Assembly: GCF_003013475.1 (NCBI RefSeq)
Contig: NZ_PXZO01000003.1
Coordinates: forward strand, 62,001 to 126,000
DNA length: 64,000 nt
Direction of reading: 5' to 3'
Source: Brevibacillus porteri
GTDB taxonomy: Bacteria; Bacillota; Bacilli; Brevibacillales; Brevibacillaceae
Part shown: positions 1-8,931 of the stretch, piece after piece
Layout of the letters: every line of letters begins with the position of its first letter
Numbering within the stretch: position 1 is the stretch's first letter
Made by a program: the position numbers and the translations under genes
Notes under the pieces: model-generated
Database searches by the model: none
What the model was told of the DNA's origin: nothing
What the model saw: the letters and a program-made list of their open reading frames with translations, nothing else

Positions 1-2
1 TC

Positions 3-545
3 GATGTCACTGCCGTTATTGCAGAAGAACGAAAACGCAAAAGACGGGAATGGGAGATCTACAGAGATATTCTGGGTGTGGTCACAGAAGGTAAGCTATT
101 GTTGCTTAGTGATGAAGAATTATTTTTTTTGCTTCGGGAAGGGCATAAGCTCTTGGCAATCGACATCCGCTTACCGGAGCAGCTGGCAGAACTGCGTAAA
201 TTGTTCAAGCAAGCTTTGGAACCACAAGGCATTTCTGATAAGCGCTTGCTACAGTTTCTCGTTGCGGTCAACGAAGCTGCTTCCAATACGTTGAAGCACG
301 GAAATGGCGGTGTGGTCACGCTATACCTATCGAATGACAGGCAGATGTGTCGGGCTGTGATCCATGATGAAGGACAAGGAATTTTGCTCGAGGATATCCC
401 GCGAGCTACCCTACAGCAAGGATTTTCTACGCGCCACTCGCTTGGGGCCGGTTTTCACGTGATCCTGCAATACTGTGATCGTGTTTATTTAAGCAGCTCC
501 CTGGCAGGTACAAAGCTTATTTTAGAATGTATCCTTTCGCGTTAA
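3..545 (+). CDS. Anti-sigma regulatory factor / serine kinase-like ATPase (HATPase_c_2), 5' end outside window
   Basis: The reading frame is open to the left window edge, so the N-terminus is missing; an internal GTG at 78 is probably not the start. The visible 180 residues carry the GHKL ATPase signatures of RsbW/SpoIIAB-type anti-sigma kinases: an N-box (NEAASNTLKHGNGG), a G1 box (DEGQGI) and a glycine-rich G2 region (GAGFHVI). Such proteins bind a sigma factor or phosphorylate a STAS partner on serine. A STAS gene follows 107 bp downstream, so the two probably form a partner-switching pair. The charged stretch before the ATPase domain (EERKRKRREW) suggests a linker from an upstream domain that cannot be seen. 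The target sigma factor is not identifiable. Confidence 0.8.
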   Translation, partial: DVTAVIAEERKRKRREWEIYRDILGVVTEGKLLLLSDEELFFLLREGHKLLAIDIRLPEQLAELRKLFKQALEPQGISDKRLLQFLVAVNEAASNTLKHGNGGVVTLYLSNDRQMCRAVIHDEGQGILLEDIPRATLQQGFSTRHSLGAGFHVILQYCDRVYLSSSLAGTKLILECILSR

Positions 546-569
546 GCCACGATTTCCCAAAAGCCAAAT

Positions 570-595
570 GTTTGCAAGTGAATGAAAATGGGTAA
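570..595 (+). promoter_or_regulatory. Possible sigma-B-type promoter before the STAS gene
   Basis: GTTTGC at 570-575, a 14-nt spacer, then GGGTAA at 590-595. This resembles the sigma-B consensus (GTTTAA, 12-15 nt, GGGTAT). The downstream gene is an anti-sigma antagonist, and in Bacillus such operons are autoregulated by sigma-B. This is inference from a short motif; a vegetative reading of the same stretch (TTGCAA and an AT-rich -10) is possible. Confidence 0.4.
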
Positions 596-652
596 TATAG
601 TAAAAGGACGAGCAGATTGGATGTACCGATACCTATTGAGAGGAGTTTGAGC

Positions 653-979
653 ATGGACTACCGCGCAACAGAGGCGAACGGACAGGCTACATTGTTTTTC
701 GTCGGAGAGTTGGACATGGCTGTAGGAGATCGAGTAGGTGAATTGCTCCAGCAGTATGGAGGGCGAAATCAATCCGTTACCGTCGATTTTCAAGGTGTCT
801 CCTTTGTAGATTCTTCCGGTATTGGAAGCCTGTTTTTTACCACGAAAGAACTGTTGGCCATGGGCAAACAGGTAGAAATCGTCAATGTCCGAGAAGAAAT
901 TCTCGATATTTTGGGCGTGCTCGGTTTTACCGAAGCACTGGGCATTGCAGTTGGAAAAGTGGGCGAAACCCGGGTTTGA
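653..979 (+). CDS. STAS-domain anti-sigma factor antagonist
   Basis: A 108-residue single-domain STAS protein of the SpoIIAA/RsbV type. The diagnostic loop is FVDSSGIGSLFF (about residues 56-67), whose first Ser of the DSSG motif is the usual phosphorylation site for a partner HATPase kinase. I start it at ATG 653 because GAGGAG lies about 8 nt upstream; a TTG at 617 in the same frame lacks such a site. The length matches the family (about 110 residues). It follows the anti-sigma ATPase gene and likely counteracts it. The -35 box of the valS promoter overlaps its stop codon. Confidence 0.88.
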   Translation: MDYRATEANGQATLFFVGELDMAVGDRVGELLQQYGGRNQSVTVDFQGVSFVDSSGIGSLFFTTKELLAMGKQVEIVNVREEILDILGVLGFTEALGIAVGKVGETRV

Positions 980-1005
980 CGCCAAACAGCGTGATTGTAT
1001 ATAAT
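976..1005 (+). promoter_or_regulatory. Vegetative promoter of the valS T-box transcript
   Basis: TTGACG at 976-981 and a perfect TATAAT at 1000-1005 with an 18-bp spacer. This puts the start of transcription near 1012, at the beginning of the T-box leader. The -35 box overlaps the stop codon of the STAS gene. Confidence 0.8.
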
Positions 1006-1011
1006 AGTGAA

Positions 1012-1298
1012 AAGTTAATCATACGACAACTACATACGATATGAACGATGAGTGGGAAGAGTAAGTCAGGACACCTTAGCAGAGAGGAGAATCAGTTGCT
1101 GCGAGATTCTCTAAGGTTATGAATGGCTGAAGGTCGCCCAGGAGTTTTTTCGGTGAAAGCATGTGCCTAGCCGAGACCGGTTCGCAACCGTTATCTTGTC
1201 AGAGTGAACACGCCATAAGCATGACGTTTATCGTGTGTTAACAAAGGTGGTACCGCGAAAATAATCCTTTCGTCCTTTGCGATGAAGGGTTTTTTTAT
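1012..1298 (+). ncRNA. T-box riboswitch, valine-tRNA responsive, controlling valS
   Basis: The leader contains the T-box core (AAGGTGGTACCGCG near 1244-1258) that binds the uncharged tRNA acceptor end. It is followed by a terminator hairpin (about 1265-1290) and a run of T at 1291-1297. Upstream is a long stem I with AGAGAGGAGAATC paired to GATTCTCT. The likely specifier codon is GUC at 1133-1135, in the context GAAGGUCGCC, which would read tRNA-Val(GAC). Low charging of tRNA-Val should favour the antiterminator and valS expression. The T-box itself is certain; the exact specifier is inferred. Confidence 0.93.
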
Positions 1299-1337
1299 TT
1301 TTTGCAAAGCAAGTTATGCTAATAGGAGGAGTCGTAC

Positions 1338-4010
1338 ATGTCTACACAGCCAACAACCGACATCGACCAATTGCTGCCGAAAAACTATGATCCAAAAGCA
1401 GCAGAGAACAAATGGTATCCGTATTGGATCGAAAAACAATTTTTCAAAGCAGAACGCGACCCGAATAAACGTCCGTTTACGATTGTCATTCCACCGCCGA
1501 ACGTAACTGGTAAATTGCACTTGGGCCATGCACTGGATACGACTTTGCAAGATATCATTACGCGTACCAAGCGTATGCAAGGCTACAGCACCTTGTTCTT
1601 GCCAGGTATGGATCACGCTGGTATCGCAACCCAAGCGCGCGTGGAAGCTACCTTGCGTGAAGAAGGCATCTCTCGCCATGATCTGGGCCGCGAAAAATTC
1701 GTGGAAAAGGTATGGGAGTGGAAGCACATTTACGCTTCGCATATTCGTGAGCAGTGGGAAAAGCTCGGTCTTGCCCTGGATTACTCCCGTGAGCGTTTTA
1801 CGATGGATGAAGGCTTGTCCCAAGCTGTACGCGAAGTATTTGTTCGCCTTTACGAAAAAGGCTTGATCTATCGCGGTAACCGTATCATTAACTGGGACCC
1901 TGCTGCTCGCACGGCTCTATCCGATATTGAAGTAATCTACAAGGAAGTAAAAGGTGCGCTGCATCACATGCGTTACCCATTGGCAGATGGCACCGGTTAT
2001 ATCGAAGTAGCTACAACCCGTCCGGAAACGATGCTCGGTGATACGGCTGTAGCGGTACATCCGGAAGATGAGCGTTACAAGGACATGATCGGCAAAACCG
2101 TGATTTTGCCAATCGTAGGACGTGAGATTCCAATCGTCGCAGATGACTACGTTGATCCTGAGTTTGGTTCTGGCGCTGTAAAAATTACGCCTGCACACGA
2201 TCCGAATGACTTTGAATTGGGTCTTCGTCATCAGTTGCCACAAATCGTTGTCATGGATGAGTCGGGCACGATGAACGAGCTGGCTGGTATCTACAAAGGC
2301 TTGGATCGCTTTGTATGCCGCAAGCAAATCATCAAAGATTTGACTGAGCAAGGTGTAATGTTCAAGGTTGAGGAGCATATTCATCAGGTTGGACATAGCG
2401 AGCGCAGCGATGCAGTTGTAGAACCATACCTTTCTACCCAATGGTTCGTAAAAATGCAGCCTTTGGCTGACGAAGCACTGGCGAATGCAAATAGCCCTGA
2501 AAGTGTGAAATTCGTCCCAGAGCGCTTCAAGACAAATTACCTGCGTTGGATTGAAAACATCCGCGACTGGTGCATCTCCCGCCAGCTTTGGTGGGGCCAC
2601 CGAATTCCTGCATGGTATTGCGGAGATTGTAACGAAACGATTGTATCTCGCACGAATGTGACTGAGTGCCCAAGCTGCCACAGCCACAAGCTGGAGCAGG
2701 ACAACGACGTTCTCGATACATGGTTCTCCTCTGGTCTATGGCCGTTCTCGACACTGGGCTGGCCGGAAGAATCCGAGGACATGAAGTACTTCTATCCAAC
2801 GAATGTCCTGGTAACAGGCTACGATATTATCTTCTTCTGGGTTGCTCGCATGATGTTCTCAGGTCTTGAATTTACCGGGAAAAGTCCGTTTGAATCCGTC
2901 TTGATTCACGGCATTATTCGTGACTCTGAGGGCCGAAAAATGTCCAAATCACTCGGCAACGGTGTCGATCCAATGGAAGTGATTGAGAAGTACGGAGCGG
3001 ATGCGCTGCGATACACACTGGCGACAGGGAATTCCCCAGGGAATGACCAACGCTTCTATTGGGAAAAGGTGGAGGCAAACCGCAACTTCGCGAACAAGAT
3101 TTGGAACGCGTCTCGTTTTGCCTTGATGAACCTGGCTGACTTCAAATACGAGGAAATTGATTTGAGCGGTGAGCTGTCTACACCAGACAAATGGATTCTC
3201 TCCCGCCTGCAAGCGACAATCGCAGATGTAACCCGTCTGTCTGACGCATTTGAATTCGGTGAAGCAGGCCGTGTGCTTTACAACTTCATTTGGGATGACC
3301 TGTGTGACTGGTATATCGAGATGGCGAAGCTGCCGCTGTACGGTACAGATGAAGCGGCGAAGAAAACAACCCAATCCGTTCTGGTGACGGTTCTGGATCA
3401 AACGCTCAAGCTGTTGCATCCGTTCATGCCGTTCATCACGGAAGAAATCTGGCAGGCATTGCCACACCAAGGTGAGAGCATCACAGTAGCACCTTGGCCA
3501 ACTGTTAACGAGCAATGGATTTTTGCTGAAGCAGAAAGCGAAATGAACCAATTGATGGATATCATCCGCAGCGTACGCAACATCCGTGCAGAAGTAAACG
3601 TACCGATGTCCAAGAAAATTGAGCTCTTGATCAAGCCAAGCGATGCATTGTCCGCTGAGCGCCTGACACGCGGTGAACACTACCTCGCCCGTTTCTGCAA
3701 CCCTGAGCGTCTGGAAATCAGCCTGGATCTGGCTACGCCTGATAAAGCGATGTCTGCTGTGATTACGGGAGCAGAATTGTTCCTTCCACTGGCAGGCTTG
3801 ATCGATATCGAGCAAGAGCTGAAGCGCCTGGAAAAAGAAGTGGCGACACTGGGCGGCGAAGTGGAGCGCATTGAGAAAAAGCTCAACAATGCTGGATTTA
3901 TGGCCAAGGCACCTGAAAAAGTAGTCGCAGAGGAAAAAGCGAAGATGGCAGACTACATGGATAAGCGGGATAAAGTGATTGCACGACTTGCCGAATTGAA
4001 GGGCGAATGA
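1338..4010 (+). CDS. valS: Valyl-tRNA synthetase
   Basis: An 890-residue cytoplasmic class Ia synthetase that charges tRNA-Val with valine and edits misactivated threonine. The HIGH-type motif is [14 protein letters not shown] (about residues 53-66) and the KMSKS motif is [11 protein letters not shown] (about residues 531-541). A CxxC pair (CGDCNE, CPSCHS) lies in the central part. The C-terminus ends in the usual ValRS coiled coil ([21 protein letters not shown]). The start at ATG 1338 has AGGAGGAG 8 nt upstream. Length matches the family. It is controlled by the T-box leader and followed at once by folC, as in B. subtilis. Confidence 0.98.
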   Translation: MSTQPTTDIDQLLPKNYDPKAAENKWYPYWIEKQFFKAERDPNKRPFTIVIPPPNVTGKLHLGHALDTTLQDIITRTKRMQGYSTLFLPGMDHAGIATQARVEATLREEGISRHDLGREKFVEKVWEWKHIYASHIREQWEKLGLALDYSRERFTMDEGLSQAVREVFVRLYEKGLIYRGNRIINWDPAARTALSDIEVIYKEVKGALHHMRYPLADGTGYIEVATTRPETMLGDTAVAVHPEDERYKDMIGKTVILPIVGREIPIVADDYVDPEFGSGAVKITPAHDPNDFELGLRHQLPQIVVMDESGTMNELAGIYKGLDRFVCRKQIIKDLTEQGVMFKVEEHIHQVGHSERSDAVVEPYLSTQWFVKMQPLADEALANANSPESVKFVPERFKTNYLRWIENIRDWCISRQLWWGHRIPAWYCGDCNETIVSRTNVTECPSCHSHKLEQDNDVLDTWFSSGLWPFSTLGWPEESEDMKYFYPTNVLVTGYDIIFFWVARMMFSGLEFTGKSPFESVLIHGIIRDSEGRKMSKSLGNGVDPMEVIEKYGADALRYTLATGNSPGNDQRFYWEKVEANRNFANKIWNASRFALMNLADFKYEEIDLSGELSTPDKWILSRLQATIADVTRLSDAFEFGEAGRVLYNFIWDDLCDWYIEMAKLPLYGTDEAAKKTTQSVLVTVLDQTLKLLHPFMPFITEEIWQALPHQGESITVAPWPTVNEQWIFAEAESEMNQLMDIIRSVRNIRAEVNVPMSKKIELLIKPSDALSAERLTRGEHYLARFCNPERLEISLDLATPDKAMSAVITGAELFLPLAGLIDIEQELKRLEKEVATLGGEVERIEKKLNNAGFMAKAPEKVVAEEKAKMADYMDKRDKVIARLAELKGE

Positions 4011-4053
4011 TCCGCCATACCATCGCATATTTTTGAGAATGGAGCATTGTGGT

Positions 4054-5427
4054 ATGCATGCAGAAGAAGGGTTTGTAGAATACACGCAAGCGCTCCACTG
4101 GCTGCATGGACTACTCAGGTTCGGTCAACGGCCGGGGCTTGAGAGAATGCAGTGGGTTTTGGAGCAAGTAGGAAATCCTGAGCGGAGAATCCCATTTATT
4201 CATGTGGCTGGCACCAATGGAAAAGGTTCAACCTGCGCATTCCTGACGCAAATGCTGATGGAAGCCGGATATAGTGTAGGTACATTTACCTCCCCCTATT
4301 TGGTTGATTTCCGTGAGCGCATCCGTTTCAACGGCAGCATGATCGCGGAAGAAGATCTATTGCAGCTGGTAAATGAGGTTAAGGTATGGGTGCAACGATG
4401 CGAACAAGAAACAGAGTTCGGTTCCCCTACCGAATTTGAAGTGATTACGCTGATCGCCATTCTTTATTTTTCAAGAGTGGCGAGACCAGCGGTAGTCGTA
4501 TGGGAAACAGGACTAGGCGGGCGATTGGATTCGACGAACGTCGTCCTTCCGCTTGTTTCGGTCATCACGAATATCGGCATGGACCATACGCAAGTGTTGG
4601 GAGATAGCTTGGAAGATATTGCCCGGGAAAAAGCGGGGATTATCAAGCCGGGTGTTCCTGTAGTCACAGGTGAGGTTAGGCCAGAACTTCTCGAGGTTTT
4701 TGAGGAGCGCGCGAGACAAACAAAGAGTACGCTATACCATATAGGTGAACATTTCCAGGCAGAGCAGGTAGAGGAGCAGTTGAATGACCAACAGTTTCGT
4801 TACAAAAGCATTCACCGTCGTGCAGAAGCATCCTACCGTCTCACCATGAATGGTATTCACCAAACAACCAATGCAGCCGTTGCTTTGATGACCATTGATA
4901 TCCTGCGGAATTACTTCTCTTTCTTGCTGGAGGAAGAAGAAATATCTCGTGGTTTGCAACAAACGCGTTGGCCTGGTCGTCTAGAAGTCATCTCTCCAAG
5001 ACCAATGGTTATCTTGGATGGGGCACACAATCAGGAAGGAATGGAGGCGCTTGTAAGCAGTCTGGAGCGGTTGTTACCGGACGGAGTACAGTTGCATTTG
5101 CTCTTTTCTGGATTGGCAGATAAGCCGCTTGCCAAAATGGCAGAGTCGCTCGCACCAGTAAAGTCAAAAATCAAAAAGCTGCATGTGACGACCTTTGACT
5201 TCCCGCGTGCAGCCGAAGCCAATAGCTTACAAAAGTCGTTTTTAGCCGGTGGCTGGGAGCAAGAGTTTCTCGATGCAGTCCCAGACTGGCGGGCGTTTCT
5301 CCTTTCTTGGATGCGGGAGAAGCAATCAGCGAAGGCGGATGACTGGTTGGTCGTCTGCGGTTCGCTCTACTTCATCGCCCAAGTACGCGCATTCTTTCCC
5401 ACTATAGTAGAAGAGGCAGGTGAATAG
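4054..5427 (+). CDS. folC: Folylpolyglutamate synthase / dihydrofolate synthase
   Basis: A 457-residue Mur-ligase-superfamily enzyme that joins glutamate to dihydropteroate and reduced folates. The ATP-binding loop GTNGKGST is at residues 53-60, followed by [11 protein letters not shown] and the central DHTQVLGDS region. A C-terminal DGAHNQEGM motif is typical of FolC. I prefer ATG 4054 because GGAG is 9-10 nt upstream; TTG 4033 and ATG 4039 lie in frame but lack a good site. It is 43 bp after valS with no terminator between, so it is probably co-transcribed. Its end overlaps the Shine-Dalgarno of murC. Confidence 0.95.
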   Translation: MHAEEGFVEYTQALHWLHGLLRFGQRPGLERMQWVLEQVGNPERRIPFIHVAGTNGKGSTCAFLTQMLMEAGYSVGTFTSPYLVDFRERIRFNGSMIAEEDLLQLVNEVKVWVQRCEQETEFGSPTEFEVITLIAILYFSRVARPAVVVWETGLGGRLDSTNVVLPLVSVITNIGMDHTQVLGDSLEDIAREKAGIIKPGVPVVTGEVRPELLEVFEERARQTKSTLYHIGEHFQAEQVEEQLNDQQFRYKSIHRRAEASYRLTMNGIHQTTNAAVALMTIDILRNYFSFLLEEEEISRGLQQTRWPGRLEVISPRPMVILDGAHNQEGMEALVSSLERLLPDGVQLHLLFSGLADKPLAKMAESLAPVKSKIKKLHVTTFDFPRAAEANSLQKSFLAGGWEQEFLDAVPDWRAFLLSWMREKQSAKADDWLVVCGSLYFIAQVRAFFPTIVEEAGE

Positions 5428-5428
5428 G

Positions 5429-6811
5429 GTGGATCAGGCCCAACACGTCCACTTTGTGGGCATCGGCGGTTATGGCATGAGTGCCATTGCCCGCGTCTTG
5501 ATCGACCTTGGATACAAGGTAACCGGCTCCGATGTCGCCATGAATGATTTGGCGAAAAAGCTGGAAGCAAGAGGGGCGGTCATTCATATTGGCCATAATG
5601 CTGCCCACGTGGAGGGAGCAGACAGCATCGTATACTCCACCAGTATTTCCAAAGACAATCCTGAGGTGATCGCAGGTCAAACATTAGGGATTCCGGTCAT
5701 GCACCGTTCCCAAATGCTTGCTCGCATATTGAATGAACGTACAGGAGTAGCAGTAGCTGGAGCACACGGCAAGACGACTACGACATCAATGATCTCTCAC
5801 GTGCTGGAAGAGTGCGGTGTAGACCCGACTTTCATCATCGGCGGTGAATTGATGAGTGCTGGTACCAATGCAAAGGCAGGTACCAGTGACTATGTGATTG
5901 CCGAGGCAGACGAGAGCGACGGTTCCTTTTTGGAATACAGACCGATGTATGAAATTGTGACGAGCATTGAACCAGATCATCTGGAGCATTTCGATGGCGA
6001 CTTCAACAATTTGAAACAGGCGTATGTCCAGTTCTTGAGCCATCTCAAACCGGATGGAAAAGCGATCCTGTGCATCGATGATCCAATCGTGCGCGAAGTC
6101 ATGCCATCTGTTGAAAAAACGGTCGTGACATATGCAGTCGATCCGAATTTTACAGCGCAAGCGGGGTTTTCTGCCGTTTCAATTGAATGTGGTGATCGTT
6201 GCAGCAAGTGCCAAATTTATCGTCAGAATGAGCTCTTGGGTGAATTATGCCTCTCGGTTCCAGGCAAGCATAATATTGCGAATGCACTGGCTGCGATCAT
6301 TGTTTGCCTGGATGCTGGCCTTTCTTTTGATAAAATTGCCAAGGCACTGTCTACCTTTAGCGGTGCCAAGCGCAGATTTCAAATTATCGGGGATGCACGA
6401 GGCGTCCTAGTCGTAGACGACTACGCGCATCATCCGACGGAAATTATCGCTACACTAAGCGGGGCAAGGGCATCGGGCAGACGTGTAATCGCTGTGTTTC
6501 AGCCACAACGCTACACACGCACGTATTTCCTCATGGATGAATTCAGCCGTGCCTTTGCAGAAGCAGACGAAGTGATTATTACGGATATCTACTCTCCAGC
6601 CGGAGAAGAAAAAATCGAAGGAGTCACCTCCGAGGTTCTGGTGCAAAAAATCCGCACCAACAGCCACCCGCGTGCGCAGTACATTCCGACAAAGGAACAA
6701 ATGCAGGAGCATGTCTTCAAAGGATTGCAAGAGGGCGATCTCGTGTTGACTATGGGTGCAGGAGATATCTGGAAATCTGCTTATTGGTTGGCTGAAAAGC
6801 TAGAAAAATAA
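5429..6811 (+). CDS. murC: UDP-N-acetylmuramate--L-alanine ligase
   Basis: A 460-residue cytosolic enzyme that adds L-Ala to UDP-MurNAc, the first step of the peptidoglycan stem peptide. It has an N-terminal Rossmann motif (VGIGGYGM), the ATP loop [10 protein letters not shown] (Gly-Lys at 114-115) and the MurC signature [10 protein letters not shown] near residue 330. GTG 5429 is chosen because AGGTGA (5418-5423) stands 5 nt upstream; GTG 5420 would sit inside that site. Placement behind folC differs from B. subtilis, where murC lies elsewhere. A strong terminator follows. Confidence 0.95.
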   Translation: MDQAQHVHFVGIGGYGMSAIARVLIDLGYKVTGSDVAMNDLAKKLEARGAVIHIGHNAAHVEGADSIVYSTSISKDNPEVIAGQTLGIPVMHRSQMLARILNERTGVAVAGAHGKTTTTSMISHVLEECGVDPTFIIGGELMSAGTNAKAGTSDYVIAEADESDGSFLEYRPMYEIVTSIEPDHLEHFDGDFNNLKQAYVQFLSHLKPDGKAILCIDDPIVREVMPSVEKTVVTYAVDPNFTAQAGFSAVSIECGDRCSKCQIYRQNELLGELCLSVPGKHNIANALAAIIVCLDAGLSFDKIAKALSTFSGAKRRFQIIGDARGVLVVDDYAHHPTEIIATLSGARASGRRVIAVFQPQRYTRTYFLMDEFSRAFAEADEVIITDIYSPAGEEKIEGVTSEVLVQKIRTNSHPRAQYIPTKEQMQEHVFKGLQEGDLVLTMGAGDIWKSAYWLAEKLEK

Positions 6812-6827
6812 CGGATAGAGGCATATG

Positions 6828-6862
6828 AAGACTTGGAACCTACGGGTTTCAAGTCTTTTTAT
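6828..6862 (+). terminator. Intrinsic terminator after murC
   Basis: A GC-containing stem (AAGACTTGGAACC with GGGTTTCAAGTCTT) and a small loop, followed by a T-rich run. It ends the valS-folC-murC unit. Confidence 0.9.
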
Positions 6863-6940
6863 TTACTATCGGAAAGCTTTGGTGTAATGCTGCTAAGGAT
6901 GATCTACCTATGTTTTAAAAGACATCGATAAAGCACCAAT

Positions 6941-7164
6941 GTAGGTGAGAAGAAAAAGCACAGGGCTCGTAGACCTTGACAACGCCTACCCAGTCGGAAC
7001 TTCCAAAAGGGGACCACGCTTGTCGAACACTTCTTCCTCGAGAAACTTCCGCCCGTAGGGTGGCTTTGGCTCGACGGTCCCCTTTTGGAAGTGGAGACGG
7101 CCAGTGAATCCCCCCTGCTGGCGTGTCAGAGTCGAAGAGAACTGTGCTTTTTCTTCTCCTCCAC
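6941..7164. repeat. 224-bp nested inverted-repeat element of unknown function
   Basis: Outer arms 6941-6963 and 7142-7164 match at 20 of 23 positions, including a perfect 17-bp core (GAGAAGAAAAAGCACAG). Inner arms 6999-7015 and 7076-7092 are a perfect 17-bp inverted repeat (ACTTCCAAAAGGGGACC). Between them lie weaker pairings (TTGACAACGCC with GGCGTGTCA; GTCGA with TCGAC; CGCCC with GGGTGG). The whole could fold as one long branched RNA or DNA hairpin. It could be a MITE-like mobile element, a structured RNA or a protein-binding repeat; I do not recognise it. The rest of 6863-7200 shows no gene. Confidence 0.75.
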
Positions 7165-7214
7165 TATGTTGACTCAAACCAAAATGCCCTTCTTAGATTT
7201 TTATTTATCAAAAA

Positions 7215-7231
7215 TTAGTACCAGATACTAA
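7215..7231. promoter_or_regulatory. FapR-type operator
   Basis: TTAGTACCAGATACTAA is a perfect 6-5-6 inverted repeat that matches the known FapR binding site of fatty-acid genes in Bacillota. It lies just upstream of and overlapping the -35 region of a TATAAT promoter (7242-7247), where bound FapR would block RNA polymerase until malonyl-CoA rises. The next gene is a KAS III, a known FapR target type. Confidence 0.85.
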
Positions 7232-7247
7232 TATCTAGTGTTATAAT
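7218..7247 (+). promoter_or_regulatory. Promoter of the KAS III gene
   Basis: A perfect TATAAT at 7242-7247. The -35 is poor (about 7218-7224) and lies inside the FapR palindrome. The coding start is 31 bp after the -10. Confidence 0.6.
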
Positions 7248-7277
7248 CAGATCATAAAAACGGAAGGTGATGATCGG

Positions 7278-8273
7278 ATGATGACAATGGCAACCCCCTT
7301 CAAGTCGCGAATTACCGCTATCGGTACGTATGTGCCGAGTCGCGTTCTTACCAATACAGATATGGAAAAACTAGTGGAGACATCGAATGAGTGGATTTTA
7401 CAACGAACGGGTATTCATGAGCGGCGTATGGCAAGGGAAGATGAATTTACCAGTGATCTTGCCATCGCTGCTATCCAAGATTTGATCGAAAACTATAAGA
7501 AGGATGTCCGTGATGTCGATATGATTTTGGTGGCAACCAGTACGCCAGACTATCCATTTCCAAGTGTCGCAAGCCAAATCCAGGCGCATTTTCAAGTCGA
7601 GCAGGCGGGAGCCATGGATCTCTCCGCTACCTGTGCAGGATTTACGTATGCACTCCATATGGCAAATGCGCTTATCAGCTCGGGCTTGCATCGCAAAGTG
7701 TTGGTGGTAGGTGCAGAAACGTTAACAAAAGTAACGGATTATACGGATCGTACGACGTGCATCCTGTTCGGGGACGGAGCGGGTGCGGTACTGATTGAGC
7801 AGGACTCTACAGCTCCCGGTTTTTTGTCCGCCTATTTAGGCTCAAAGGGGGACGGTGGGATTCATGTATACCGATCGGGCTTGTCAACACATATGGACGG
7901 ACGAGAATTGAGCGGGAATGGATGCATGGTTCAAAACGGGAGAGAAGTGTACAAGTGGGCTGTAACAACTGTTCCAAAGGGGATGCAGGAGGTAGTGAGC
8001 CGGGCGGGAAAAACGCTAGAAGATGTCGACTGGTTCATCCCGCACAGTGCCAATTTGCGCATGATCGAATCCATTTGCGAGAAGAGTCAGTTCCCTCTCG
8101 AAAAGACATTGTACAGTCTGACACATTACGGCAACACATCAGCGGCTACCATTCCCTTGTCGCTCGCCTTGGGGATCAAGGAAGGCAAAGTAAAGGCAGG
8201 GGATACGATCCTGTTGTATGGGTTTGGCGGTGGTCTCGTCCACGCTGGCCTTTTGTTCACTTGGAATCCGTAA
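7278..8273 (+). CDS. fabH: Beta-ketoacyl-ACP synthase III
   Basis: A 331-residue KAS III that condenses an acyl-CoA primer with malonyl-ACP to start fatty-acid synthesis. The catalytic triad is visible: Cys119 in SATCAGF, His256 in PHSANLRMI and Asn286 in YGNTSAATIP. The C-terminal GFGGGLVHAG is typical. In branched-chain formers the primers are isobutyryl- and anteiso-type CoA. A GGAAGGTGA site precedes ATG 7278. It stands alone between two terminators and under a FapR operator, like B. subtilis fabHB rather than the fabHA-fabF operon. Confidence 0.95.
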   Translation: MMTMATPFKSRITAIGTYVPSRVLTNTDMEKLVETSNEWILQRTGIHERRMAREDEFTSDLAIAAIQDLIENYKKDVRDVDMILVATSTPDYPFPSVASQIQAHFQVEQAGAMDLSATCAGFTYALHMANALISSGLHRKVLVVGAETLTKVTDYTDRTTCILFGDGAGAVLIEQDSTAPGFLSAYLGSKGDGGIHVYRSGLSTHMDGRELSGNGCMVQNGREVYKWAVTTVPKGMQEVVSRAGKTLEDVDWFIPHSANLRMIESICEKSQFPLEKTLYSLTHYGNTSAATIPLSLALGIKEGKVKAGDTILLYGFGGGLVHAGLLFTWNP

Positions 8274-8294
8274 AACATGTTCATAAATCGAGAG

Positions 8295-8325
8295 ACTGTC
8301 CAGAACATTCTGGGCAGTTTTTTTT
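8295..8325 (+). terminator. Intrinsic terminator after fabH
   Basis: Stem ACTGTCCAG / CTGGGCAGT with a short loop, followed by eight T. Confidence 0.9.
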
Positions 8326-8379
8326 GTCCCAGGAATGAAAGGTATTCTTAAGGACAGTTTTCGACTGGGGGAAGAAGAA

Positions 8380-8814
8380 ATGGCCAACGCTGTGATATTA
8401 TTCGGGCTCTGCCTTTACCTCTCGTGGATAGATTTTCGTTATAAACGAATACCCAATCGTGCATTAGGTGCAGGGTTTGTACTGATTTCTATTATGGAGT
8501 ATGTTCTCTCTTCGCCGAGGGAATGGTTGATGGCTGGACTCTTTGCGATTCTCAGTTTACTGGTATTTGGATGGATCAGCTGGCACAGGCCGCTTGCGCT
8601 TGGGATGGGGGATGTGAAGCTGTTCGCGCTAGTCTGCTATGGACTTGGGGTCCGCGATTTTGTTCTCGTTCTTACGATTGCGAGCTTGGCTGCTTTTCTC
8701 GTCTCTCTCGTTTTGTTGCTGATACGAAAAGTAAGTATCAAATGCGAAGTGCCGTTTGCGCCTTTTGTGACGATTGGCTTAGCTGTGATTTTGTATATGA
8801 GCAAAACCTCTTGA
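8380..8814 (+). CDS. A24-type prepilin peptidase-like membrane protease
   Basis: A 144-residue polytopic membrane protein. It has the two aspartates of the GxGD protease family: WIDFRYKRIPN near the N-terminus and LGMGDVKLF in the middle. It lacks the cytoplasmic CxxC/methyltransferase domain of full-length ComC (about 240-250 residues), so it resembles the short CpaA/TadV form. ATG 8380 has GGGGGAAG upstream; the in-frame ATG 8335 has no usable site. It occupies the comC position of B. subtilis (folC-comC-spoIIB-maf), so it may be a reduced ComC that processes pilin-like competence proteins. Confidence 0.8.
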   Translation: MANAVILFGLCLYLSWIDFRYKRIPNRALGAGFVLISIMEYVLSSPREWLMAGLFAILSLLVFGWISWHRPLALGMGDVKLFALVCYGLGVRDFVLVLTIASLAAFLVSLVLLLIRKVSIKCEVPFAPFVTIGLAVILYMSKTS

Positions 8815-8931
8815 AATGGCATGGGGAATGGTAGTAGAAACAAATTTAATAGAATCACTAGATAGAAGTCATAACCCGTCCGAGCAAAACGTATGCTAGT
8901 ACAAAGAGCCTGTGGCTAGGAGGGCAAGCGT

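Noticed and set aside
2949-4085. 378-codon reverse-strand frame opposite valS
   Set aside because: Shadow of a highly biased coding sequence; no domain, Cys/His/Phe-rich translation.
6986-7177. 63-codon reverse-strand frame in the inverted repeat
   Set aside because: It covers the palindromic arms, has no ribosome-binding site and low-complexity translation; the region is better seen as non-coding.
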